64,000 nucleotides of DNA from assembly GCA_963691655.1 (NCBI GenBank), contig OY829327.1, positions 63,500,079-63,564,078 of the forward strand, in the 5' to 3' direction. Under the pieces are notes generated by a model. The model did not search any database. It saw nothing but the letters and a program-made list of their open reading frames with translations, and was not told the DNA's origin. The DNA comes from Toxonevra muliebris. Taxonomy: Eukaryota; Arthropoda; Insecta; Diptera; Pallopteridae. The position numbers and the translations under genes were made by a program. Of this stretch, positions 33,140-43,224 are shown one piece after another (position 1 is the first letter of the stretch; each line of letters opens with the position of its first letter).

Positions 33140-34030
33140 CTAGTGCACAGGTGCCAGTAACATCGCATTATTTTTCAAGTTTTTGACATTTATTTTTCGC
33201 GTCTTTTTCACTAGCTTCTGACATATAGATTGAATTTGAGAGACTTTTTCAGTTAACCTTAGAGTTCTAATGTCGCACTTATGTACTGCATTGTTGACGC
33301 TTTCTTTTAAAGTTTCTGCGAATATATTCCCTAGCAATTGCTTATTTGTGTTTTCGAAGTTTTTATTTATGATATCGTCGATACTGTTAGTTTTTTTTTC
33401 CTAGAATCTCGTTAATAGTTTGCCATGTTTTTTTAATATCATATCTGTTTCCGTAGAATATGTCTGGGTAATGTTTGTTTATAGCTCCCTCGATTTTCTT
33501 GATATTCCTAAAACGTTTATATTCACTTTCTCTTTGTTTGTCTGCAGGCTTCGCGCGCCATCTTCGGTAAAATTTATCTCTTTGTTCGCAGTATATTTTT
33601 ATCTCGTTGTTCATCAACTCATTGGTTTTTCTATATTTTTGATTCTTAGTTTGAACATTCGATTTTTCATAGATATTTTTAAAGGTAGTTTGCATCTTAT
33701 CATTAAACTCTTCTGCATTGGTTATTTTTAGCATGTCATCCCATATAAATTTTGAATCGGAAGCTTTCGCCTTATCTTTAGCAAGCCACGATAAACGACG
33801 GTTGACTGTACTAAGCTTATATCGTTTACATATGTTCTTTTGTTCTTATTTTCGTTGCACTCAATGTTTGCGTTGTTGTTCATGTTCAATTTTTTACCAC
33901 GAAGATATTGCATAAGTTTTATTTTGATTTTAAGTGACGAGAATTTTATGATGATATTAATGCTTTTCAGCTTCATTCGGTAAGCATCGGTGATATCGTT
34001 ATCATTGATATCAACATCAACCGGCTTCAC
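33140..34030 (-). pseudogene. Non-LTR element (CR1-like) ORF1 end and ORF2 linker
   Basis: Read leftward: VDINDNDITDAYRMKLKSIN, IIIKFSSLKIKIKLMQYLRG and YVNDISLVQSTVVYRGLLK, typical of CR1-type ORF1 (a 'DxxDAYR..S..IIVKF' core). Then comes MLKITNAEEFNDKMQTTFKN, then MNNEIKIYCEQRDKFYRRWR, and YDIKKTWQTINEILGKK, the linker upstream of a reverse transcriptase. After a frameshift near 33400 it continues with LLGNIFAETLKESVNNAVHK to about 33140. Endonuclease and reverse transcriptase are absent. Confidence 0.65.
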
Positions 34031-34564
34031 AATGTCTCAACTCTCTTTATGTTTTCATTCTCTCTTTGTTTTAATTACTATTGATGGTGTTGCTTTGGTG
34101 CCACGAATTCGGTTTGAGGTTTGATTATGCTGATTTACTTCTCTGGCGACAATTGGCACATTTCCAAGCACGACGAGGTTCAGTATTCATGGCTGAGTAA
34201 GTGCGTTCAAATATTGGTGCGCACGAAAAGAAATGGTACTTACTTTTACAGTTTTAGCAATAGACATAATCACCATTTGTAGGAAGAGGCTTAATATGAC
34301 ATTTGTGTTGCTAAGAGCGCCTTGTTCGTCCATTTCAAAAGAGATCCGATCCAAATTTGAATATCGAGGCGTAACAGCCTTCAGGAATTCTCTCACCAGC
34401 AAGTAGGTACGATAAATTTTTGTTTTTTTTAAATAAAAGATTTTTAAACGCAATAAATGTTTGTGTCGCCTTTAACACCTTGCAATGGTTATCACAAGTT
34501 AATACAAATATTTACACAATTATTAGTCTTTAGGATATATTTATTAAATACTTTATTAAATTTT
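34031..34564. other. Unassigned intron DNA
   Basis: A minus frame at 34453-34187 (about 88 codons) has no family likeness that I recognise and no promoter or splice context. Otherwise AT-rich with nothing supported. Confidence 0.35.
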
Positions 34565-35195
34565 TGATGTGTAAGCATTTTAGCTCACGGTATGGGCAAA
34601 ATTTCAAATGTGTTAAATGTAAGAATAACTGTAACGTCCAGTTCCCCTCTCGCTCACACTACTGCGTGGCATGACTGTGCTACTCTAATAAACCAAGAGA
34701 AGAGAAGAAGAGAGGGAAAATTAAAAAACGAGCGGAGTTTGTTTGTTTATGTTTCGATAAATTTACTCACACATACAAATGAAACATACGAAAACAAAAA
34801 GTGTGTGTACATTTATTCGTGGCAGAATTATTTGTTGGTGTTAAACGTGGGGAGATCGACTATACCATACAAGCAGAGAAGTCGCCGTAGCAACCACAGG
34901 CATTTGATAGGTTTTGCATTCGGTTAGTTAGATTGGATTAAAATTAATTACTTTTTAAAATACAAAAACAATACAAAATGATAAGTAATAAGGAATCTAG
35001 GTTTCAATAAATGTATCAACAAAATGTAGTGATGATAGCAAACCACGGCATTATAAAAATTTTCCCGATGCATTGAGTAAAAGAAAAATGATGCAATTAC
35101 AACATATCAGCCCTATTCACGATTTGGTGCAAATGCAAAATATTTATGCTATCGCAACAACAAATATATGCGATATGGAATAAAAATTTGCATCT
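34565..35195 (+). repeat. Dispersed repeat X, copy 2 (internally deleted)
   Basis: It is in the same orientation as 5535-6490 and aligns from TGTAAGCATTTTAGCTCACG to CGGCATTATAAAAATTTT, then skips about 320 bases (including the hairpin) to CCCGATGCATTGAGTAAAAG. It ends ATATGCGATATGGAATAAAA. The skipped piece is a clean internal deletion relative to copy 1. Confidence 0.75.
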
Positions 35196-36990
35196 CTGTA
35201 TACTTTGGCCTCACCAAGTCGTGGTGGACCAATAGTGTTAAATTCATTAGTTTTATTAAATATTGAACGTGGAGCACCGAGTCGTGGTGCATCGGAATTT
35301 TGACAATTAAAATAAATTTTTACTTTTGTTGTGTCGCTAACTTGCAGCTATAGTGTTAGAGTAATTTTTAGCCGGGTTACTCGCGTGTTTTTGTATTTTA
35401 ACTTCCGGGAATTTTTTTTTTCATAAACCCATTAACCCAGGGAATACCATTTTATTTTTATATTCTTTTTTTTTTTTGTGGTCACTTTTTGGCAGTTGGT
35501 GCTAACTGCAAGTGACTATTGTGTTTGTGGAGTAGGCTTCTCCTACTTTTAACTTTATTTCCTCTTCTTTCTACTAAAATTTGTGAAAGTCCGTTTGTGT
35601 GCTCGTGAGCCCAGCAGGTTGTGCGGGTGAAATTTAATTTTACATTTTGTAAAATTGTGGTAGCTCAGTATTGAGCTAAAGAAATCGAGCGTTTCAAAAA
35701 ATATTTTTTTTTTTCATTTTATTGTGAACCTGCGACCACTTCTCCACTGAGATAGCTGGCAACGTAGGCTTTGTAAGCCGGTTTCGTTTGTTTGAATTTT
35801 ATATCGTTTGTAAAGTAGAGTCGTAGTAATTATTATCATTATTTTTTTTATAAAATTTACAGAGGCGAAAGTGACGGTGACACACATTTATTTTTAATCG
35901 AAAAAAACAGCAAACAATAAATAAATGGAAAAAAGCTGACTGACTTTTACTCCAGAGTGCTCCGCCGCAGTTTTAGATGCGTTCACGCTCTAGGGTAAAA
36001 CATTACTTATATACTCCGTTTACTCTAAAGAGTAAATAGCGCTTATGAAAATTAAATCTAATTGCTCATATTTCACAGTTTGTTTCTGTTCAGTGAAAAT
36101 ACTTGAAAAACAAAAAAAAACCTTGTAGTTCTCTGTAATTTCAAATATTAGACAAATCGCGTCAAACCACCACCGGAAAAAAATCACTCGGATTTTGTTG
36201 AAACTTGGTATACTAGTGAACTACATTTTTTATGCGAAAGGAGGATAAGTAATATCATCGGTGTACCTAGATACAGGGGCGTAAACTTCTGACTTTTTTT
36301 CTCTATGTCAATTTTAAAAAATTCATATATGAGATCACATTAAACTATTATGAAAATTCTTTGATGTAGGGGTTTGTCCGATCTTTTCAATAAAAATATT
36401 TTAAGTAATGTAATTTTTTTTTTTTTTTACCAAAAAACTTAAATTCAAACACATTTTCCATTTTTTCTCGCAATGCGACAATGATATCCTTTTACTTTAC
36501 ATCAAAAGAAAGCCTATGTTTTCCCCCCTTTAAAATAACGTATCAAACGTAGTAGGCACGTGAAGTAGTGATAACAAATCAAGACTTAGAACCAGGCGCA
36601 ACTAGCGCGCCGAACGACCGGAACGATAGTGCGCAGCGAACATACCACAGCTATTGACCATTGCACATAACTACGTTTAGGTTTCTCGTTGGATAACTAT
36701 GGTGTTATTGTTATCGACGATATTAAGGCATGTATACGAAAAAAACTGGTCGGCATTAACTTGTTATAAAAATTATATTTTTTAAACAAAAACAGAAATT
36801 CACACATCAATTGAAAGGTTATAATAGTAACTTTAAAAAAAATAAAAACTTTATTTATTTGGTTGGTGCGTATGCGAAAGAATCTGAAGCCAAAGAATAT
36901 GGGTATTCACGCGTTGATGCAAAAGTGCGAAATGGCGAAAGTGCGACTTAAAGCACTAAGATGTGAGCGTTCAATGCAAATATTGGAGAT
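35196..36990. other. 1.8 kb of unassigned intron DNA
   Basis: No coding likeness on either strand. Notable blocks: repeated CCGAGTCGTGGTG/CCAAGTCGTGGTG words at 35216-35300, an A/T-run-rich zone 35400-35720, a CTCTAGGGTAAA..ACTCTAAAGAGTAAA zone near 35990-36040, and a short GC-rich island at 36590-36650. A solo LTR is possible for 35200-35900 but I cannot show paired ends. Confidence 0.4.
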
Positions 36991-36999
36991 GCGAAATAG

Positions 37000-37730
37000 T
37001 CTAACTGTCAAAATATATGTATTATATACTTTGCAATATTTTTCTTTTACATCGGGCACGATATGTTCCACATATACGCAGCTGTAACTGCATCTTTTTT
37101 TTCCGCGCTTTAAGTTTTTCTTCCTGTCGGTTTGAAATTTTATTAGATGTGAAAATTTTACATAACGTCGCCTGAGAATTGATATGGTGTATAGGTGTAT
37201 GAATTCTCAGGCGACGATAAGTGCTTTCCGCATTTAACCTTAGAAAGGCAACAGGGGTGACTAGTCACCTCACTATTTTTTAAAAGCACCGCAAAGAGAT
37301 TTGCCTTAACTGCATTTAATAAAAATAAGAACAATGTATTTTTATTCAAGTAAATAAGTGATTTTATAATAAATAAGTTTGATTTTTTCTGCTGAACATT
37401 TTTGTTATTACATAGATAAAGAAAAGTGTTGCCTTTCTAAGGTTAATGTACAAAGCAAAATTTTTATAATGCCGTGGTTTGCTATCATTATCACTACATT
37501 TTGTTTATACATTTATTGAAACCTAGATACTTATCATTTTGTATTGTTTTTATATTTTAAAAAATATTTAATTTTAATCCAATCTAACTAACCGAATGCA
37601 AAACTTATCAAACGCCTGTGTTTGCTACGGCGACTTCTCTGCTTGTATAGTATAGTCGATCTCCATACGTTTAACACCAACAAATATTTCTGCCACGAAT
37701 AAATGTACACACACATTTTGTTTTCGTATA
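37000..37730 (-). repeat. Dispersed repeat X, copy 3, inverted, left part
   Basis: It is the inverted counterpart of 5535-6490. It contains ATCGGGCACGATATGTTC, the hairpin pair GTCGCCTGAGAATTGATATG / GAATTCTCAGGCGACG, CTAACTAACCGAATGCAAAA and TTTGCTACGGCGACTTCTCT. It breaks off at about 37730 (ACACATTTTGTTTTCGTAT) and resumes at 42372. The gypsy element between is therefore a later insertion into this copy. Confidence 0.78.
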
Positions 37731-37957
37731 AGTTATATATGTATTTAAACATTAACATTATTGTGTAAAATCACTGACGTAGTTTACTCTTCTCTCTGCA
37801 TAAGCTCCGCCTTCGTTTCGGAGTTACCAAGGTACTCTTATATTCGGAGTTTGGACTACGTGACTGCGTAGTTCCAGACTAGTCTCGAAGTTAGAAGAAT
37901 AGGCGTGATATACGGAGTGTGGACTACGTGACTAAAATCATGTTTGTTTTTTAGGAG
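37731..37957 (+). repeat. 5' LTR of second gypsy element (matching part)
   Basis: It starts AGTTATATATGTATTTAAAC and matches 41830-42050 closely (GCCTTCGTTTCGGAGTTACC, CGTAGTTCCAGACTAGTCTC, AGAATAGGCGTGATAT). After CATGTTTGTTT at 37957 it differs fully from the 3' copy. No primer-binding site can be named with confidence in the 38.0-38.6 kb leader. Confidence 0.7.
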
Positions 37958-38659
37958 ACTATGAAAATTAAATCTAGAGGTTAATTTTCAAAGTCATGAC
38001 TTAAGTTCATGTCAATTTCGTTATTTGAAGTTATATATAAACAGGTTAGGTTAATGAACAAATGTAGTCATCACAACAACAATGTATATAGAGACGGGCA
38101 AATCAGACGGCCGTTTCGGAATCCGCCACAATTCCTCATCAGTGATCTTAGTGATAGTTCTTAATCTTTCAATATCCTATATAAGCTACTAGTATTTGAA
38201 ATCATAACCCAGAATTACGGATTTGATTCCAAATATCTTCACTGAATAGAGATATTGAAAGAAACTACCACTACCGTTCTATACACTTATGTTGTTGTTT
38301 TTTCCCATTGTAGCTAGTCTGCATAACAGTTCGTTATTTGAAAGTCTAGTACATGGGAGAGTGTGTGTGTTTGTGAGAAAATGATTCTAGGTGTCATTTT
38401 TTCTGATCCAGATTCGTATCCAGTGATCGAACTCATAGTGAAAAAAAGTTATAAAAGAAAAATAAATAAATAGTGTTCATAAACTTAATTGCACAATAGA
38501 GTGTTTGCTAAAAATAACAATAAATTTGTAAACTCTAAAATAAAAAAAAAAAGAACTCAAAACCAAACAAAAAGTGAAGAAAAATTCTCTGACATTTAAC
38601 CTTAAAAAACAAAAAAAAACTGCAACATATTTAAATTTTGAAACCAAAATTAAACAACA

Positions 38660-39470
38660 ATAGCATTATCGCTAGCTGAAAGTCTTCGTGAGGCCAGAAG
38701 CCTACCAGCGTATAATGGAACAAGTGAGAATACACTCAGCAATTATTTACAAGATGCTGCGACTGTACTACGATTGACTTCGAAAGAGCATCAAGGTACT
38801 TTACAGGCGGTATTAGGTAATCGACTTCAAGGGAAAGCGTTACAGGTAATAGAAACCTTAATTAACTCATAATGGGATGAGATTATACAAAAGCTGAAAG
38901 AAGAATTTGGCATAAAAAGAACGTTTTTTTTTTTTTGAAGAGCTACATTATAAATTAAGTAAAATTCTAGTCCAAATAAATACTAAATTTTCTTTAGAGC
39001 CCGACAATTTGTATACACCAACCAATAATCAGCAAATTATATTTGATATTTATACTAATTTTTTACCAATCTATATTAAATCTTTACTAATACAAAATCA
39101 CATTAATTCTATAAATAAAGCTCACATTTTTATCTAGAGAATAATTAACTTAAAGATATAAAAATTAAGAATTCTAGATCTACATATTGTTATGATAACG
39201 ATTTTCAGCATCCACAAACTAATAAAAAATCTTGTTTTAATAAAAACCAAAATTTTGAAAACTTTAAAAATGAATTATACTCAAAATCGTGGTAATTATA
39301 GAAACCAAAATTCTGTGAATTTTAAGAACCAAAATTACAATTCTGGAAATTACAGAAATCAAAATTTTAGAAATTTCGCAAAAAATGTAGATGAGGCATC
39401 TATGGAAGAAGACACCATTGATGCTACTCAAAATTTTCATATACAACCTCAGGAACCAACTTACCAATAA
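38660..39470 (+). pseudogene. Gypsy gag
   Basis: The + strand reads IALSLAESLREARSLPAYNG, TLSNYLQDAATVLRLTSKEH, then a stop, then WDEIIQKLKEEFGI, the capsid start of many insect gypsy elements. Frames break in the T-run near 38930. A final frame to 39468 is Asn/Gln-rich with a repeated NYRNQNxxNFxNQN pattern and no CCHC knuckle. Confidence 0.7.
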
Positions 39471-40645
39471 TATTACTAACAATAAACAACATTAAACCCA
39501 AATGTTTGATTGATAGTGGAGTGCCTAGAGTGGTACTAGGCAACTATGGCTTTTTCTTAAATATATCTGTTAAGAAAAAATTGGTAAAACCCATTTTACT
39601 AAATACTTTAATAGGGAATAATATTATAACAGAAGAAGTTATTGTAAATGTGCCAATTGAATTTAATGATATGAGTTAATTTGAAAGACAAAACGTTCGA
39701 TTGTATAATCGGAATTAATGTTTTAGGCCCGATTGGTGCAATTATAGATTTCACAAATAATATTATGACAGTAAATAATAATAATATAAATATTTTTAAT
39801 GATCGTCACCAATTTAACTATGAAGAAATTCATTATTTAGAAAAATTTGAGTTTACTGAAATTAGTAATTTAATACCAAAATATTTAAATGAACAAGAAA
39901 AGAATTCTTTGAAAAAATTTTTACAAAAAAATAAGAAAACATTCTATAAGAAGGCCAAAACCTAACAACTACAAATTGTGTTAAACATAAAATAATTACC
40001 AATTCTACCAAACCAATATACTGCAAAAATTATAGGCACCCCCAAATTTTAGAAAAAGAAATAGAGAAGCAAATTGATGAAATGATTAAACAAAATATTA
40101 TAAAACCTAGCAAATCTCCGTATAATTCCCCTTTGTGGATAGTTAAGAAAAAACCTGATAATTCTAATAAACAGAAATGGCGCTTAGTGGTTGACTATAG
40201 AAAGTTGAACGATGTAACGGTGGATGATAAATTTCCACTACTAAACATTGAATCACTTTTCGATAAGTTAGGGAAAGCCCAATACTTCACGTCGCTAGAT
40301 TTAGCTAAAGGGTTTCATCAAATATTAATGGATGAAAATGACGTTGAAAAGACGGCATTTTCTACTTCCCGTGGCCATTTTGAATTCAACTGAATGCCTT
40401 TTGGCCTTAAAAATGTGCCAGCCACTTTTCAAAGAATGATGAATTACGTGTTATGTGACTTCATCAATATTATTTGTGTCATCTATATGGACGATATTTT
40501 AGTCTTTTCCATTTCTTTGCCCGAACACTTTGAAAGTTTGGAAAAAATATTTTCTAGACTAAATGAATATAACTTAAAAATACAAATTGATAAGTGTAAA
40601 TTCTTATCAAGAAAGTATTCACTCCGCAGAGGAAGATTTAGATGA
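39471..40645 (+). pseudogene. Gypsy protease and reverse transcriptase
   Basis: Protease: KPKCLIDSGVPRVVLGNYGF, where the usual DTGA is DSGV. The following segment has DCIIGINVLGPIGAIIDF. Reverse transcriptase: PYNSPLWIVKKKPDNSN, WRLVVDYRKLNDVTVDDKFP, YFTSLDLAKGFHQILM and EKTAFSTSRGHFEFN, then a stop (TGA at 40391-40393), MPFGLKNVPATFQRMMNYVL and VIYMDDILVFS. YMDD is intact. After KCKFLSRKYS (40615) the sequence jumps into unrelated frame, so the connection and RNase H domains are deleted. Confidence 0.82.
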
Positions 40646-41432
40646 ACACTTTCATATTGCAGGAGGTATTGTTAGTAAATATAGGACTCAGATAAGAATT
40701 TTAAAAAATAAAGAAAAAGTGAGTGAAATACTTTTTAGAAAATATAAAGTTATTTATGTATCTGAAGAAGATATTAATAATACACATTGAAAAAAATTCC
40801 AACATACTTTTACGCCAGAAAAACCTAATGCAGTTGTGCACCTAGACATTTTTCAAATTCACAAAACATGTTTCTTAACTACAATAGATAAATTTTCAAA
40901 GTAAGGCACAGCTCACAAGTTAAGCGATAAAAACATGTGTACTGTCAAAACAAAATTAAAGGAGAGAATTGCTTTTCTAGGAAAACCAAATAAGCTAGTA
41001 ATAGATAACGAATTCAATAATGCTTTAATTAAATTATTTTGCCAGGAAAATGACATAGATACTCATTTTACTACCCCGAATTCTCACACAGGTAATTCGT
41101 ACATATAAAGAATGCACTCTACTCTTCTTGAACATATCAGAATACTTAAAAATTCCCAGAATATTAATGACGCCGAAGAATTGGTATTAAAGGCAGTAAA
41201 CTTTTATAATAATTCGATTCATTGTACTACCAAATTAAAACCTATCGATTTCATAAATCGTTTAGATATAAATTTTAAAGAAGTTAGTGAAAGAACTGAG
41301 AGAAATAAATGTAAAGCTATTAACAGGGAGAATTTAAAGCGGGAAAATATATCACAGTTAGATCTGACTCAACCCAATCTATATATGAAAAATCCAATGG
41401 CAATAAGGCAGAAAACCGCTAAAACGTTTTAA
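40640..41432 (+). pseudogene. Gypsy integrase remnant
   Basis: The frames give FTPEKPNAVVHLDIFQIHKT (first catalytic Asp in VHLDIF), TTIDKFSK, then KLVIDNEFNNALIKLFCQEN (second catalytic Asp in IDNEF), then THFTTPNSHTGNS. Then LLEHIRIL and VNFYNNSIHCTTKLKPIDFI complete the core, with the usual Glu position disturbed by a stop near 41106. It ends near 41432. The N-terminal zinc domain is missing. Confidence 0.75.
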
Positions 41433-41829
41433 TAAATACCACTATAGTAATCCCAATAGAATTGATATTGCTCAATTGAAAAGACCTTTGAAAACAATAA
41501 AATAAAGAAATGTTGTAAATAACTTAAACAAGATAAAAATGAATCGAAATATGCAAAACTATATGTAGAATGCTAGATTATGTTTAAACTTGTTCAAATT
41601 ATTCTTATTATACTTTTTTTTCAATAAGAATTAAAATAATAATTAAGTTATTTAATAAAATATAATGAAATTCTTTTGTTATTTTGATATTATAGATTAT
41701 ATCCACAAATTTTTATTTATTTGTGTAAATACCTTTATGAATTCATACCTCAAATAATAATTTACAAAGTGTCGCTATTACGAACAAATTTAGTGTAATT
41801 CGAAGAGACTCGAGTTTTAAGGAGAGGCG

Positions 41830-42371
41830 ATTTATATATGTATTTAAACAATAACATTATTGTGTAAAACCACTGACGTAGTATACTCTTCTTTCTGCAT
41901 GAGCTCCGCCTTCGTTTCGGAGTTACCAAGGTACTCTTATATTCGGAGTTTGGACTACTTGACTGCGTAGTTCCAGACTAGTCTCGAAGTTAGAAGAATA
42001 GGCGTGATATATGGAGTGTGGACTACTTGACTAAAATCATGTTTGTTTACTTCGTGGGCACTTAAGATCCGAAGCCTTTCATGAATGAAAAAGTTAAGCT
42101 AAGGTAGTTTTATGCCGAGAACCGAGATCACAAGATCAATTGTATTTAAGTGAAATTAAAACTGAACTATTATATTAAATTTAATAAAAAAAAACTTTGT
42201 TAACAAGAAAACAAAAATCAATTTATAATTTAATTATATTGTTATTATTATATTTAATCTAAATAAGAAACTATAAAAATGGAAAATCGAATTTAATTTA
42301 TGTTATTATTGCATTTAATTTAAATAAAAAACTATGAAAACAAAAGAATAAATTTAATTAACAATTTAATT
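41830..42371 (+). repeat. 3' LTR of second gypsy element
   Basis: It starts ATTTATATATG directly after a purine tract (AAGGAGAGGCG, 41819-41829). It matches the 5' LTR for about 220 bases, then continues with a section not found at 37957. The right border is set by the return of repeat X near ATGTACATATATATGTG. About 540 bases long. Confidence 0.7.
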
Positions 42372-42595
42372 TATGTACATATATATGTGTAAATTGATCA
42401 AAACATAAACAAACAAACTCCGCTCGCATTTTAATTTCTCCCTCCCTTCTTCTCTTCTCTTTGTTGTTTAGAGTAGCACAGTCATGACGCGCAGTAGTGC
42501 ATGCGAGTAATTTACATCTTACGTTACCGTTATTCTTACATTTTACACATTTGAAATTTTGTCCATACCGTGAGCTAAAATGTTTATACACCAAA
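42372..42595 (-). repeat. Dispersed repeat X, copy 3, inverted, right part
   Basis: It is the continuation of 37000-37730 after the gypsy insertion. TAAATTGATCAAAACATAAA, CAAACTCCGCTCG, GAGTAGCACAGTCATG and CATACCGTGAGCTAAAATGT are inverted matches to 5545-5760. Confidence 0.78.
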
Positions 42596-43000
42596 AATCA
42601 CGACAATAGTTTACCTTAGGTAAACCAGGATACAAGAATGCAAATAAAAAATTGAGATGATTTTAAAAAAAAAATTCCGAAAAACAAGTTATTGGTATAT
42701 AATTTAACCCTTTTTTGCTCTTTAAATTTAAGTGCCAAGAAAGAAAAAAGAAAGAAAGTTTACAAAACTTGATTTTGCCAGTATGATTCTTTTCGTACTC
42801 TATGTACTGCTTTTGTTTCAATTAAAATGAACTAAAGAAACGTTTTGAAATTATCAATAATTAACAATATCGCTTGTCGATAATTATCGAGCAAATTTCC
42901 ATCCCTAGTTTGAATTTAAAAAAATATATTTGTATTCACGTTCCAATATAGAGAGTAGCTTTCATCATTCACAAAAACTTTGTTTATCAATTTTTCTTAG
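42596..43000. other. End of the 32-kb intron
   Basis: AT-rich sequence without a recognised repeat, ending in the acceptor TTTTTCTTAG at 42991-43000. Confidence 0.5.
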
Positions 43001-43224
43001 GAATTATGCAAATATATGAGAGGGGAGCTAAACGCTGAACGTGAGTTGCAAGCAGTCCAATATATAATTGGCATGGGAATTGAAAGAGAAGAGCTACGAG
43101 ATGAAATTTTTGTTCAATGTATTCGCCAAACAACAAATAACCCGCATATGGAATGGACCGACAGACTTTGGCTGCTAATGTGTCTTATAATAGTAGCCTT
43201 TCAGCCAAGCAAATTGTTATTTAG
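43001..43224 (+). CDS. Myo10A: Myosin XV tail exon: MyTH4 core
   Basis: The acceptor TTTCTTAG ends at 43000. The exon enters in phase 0 from 11028 and reads ELCKYMRGELNAERELQAV, then REELRDEIFVQCIRQTTNNP, then WTDRLWLLMCLIIVAFQPSK. RDEIFVQCIRQTTNN is the MyTH4 signature (RDEIYCQIIKQTTNN-like). LWLLMCL..FQPS matches the next conserved helix, where GW.LL....FPPS is usual. The donor is TTTAG/GTAAGT, leaving two bases of an Arg codon (phase 2). The frame is intact although 32 kb of transposons separate it from the previous exon. Confidence 0.85.

Larger units (their letters stand above)
37731..42371 (+). mobile_element. Second Ty3/gypsy LTR retrotransposon, + strand, internally deleted
   Basis: LTR-like blocks lie at 37731-37957 and 41830-42371. 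Between them in order are gag (38660-39470), protease (39490-39680), reverse transcriptase (40000-40645) and part of an integrase (40800-41432). RNase H and much of the integrase are missing. It splits a copy of repeat X, which gives its borders. The reverse transcriptase retains YMDD but stops and frameshifts are present throughout, so the copy is inactive. Confidence 0.8.

Noticed and set aside
37000..42595. One large composite transposon bounded by repeat X
   Set aside because: Both flanks are parts of one inverted repeat X copy that rejoin in order, so the gypsy element is simply inserted in it.
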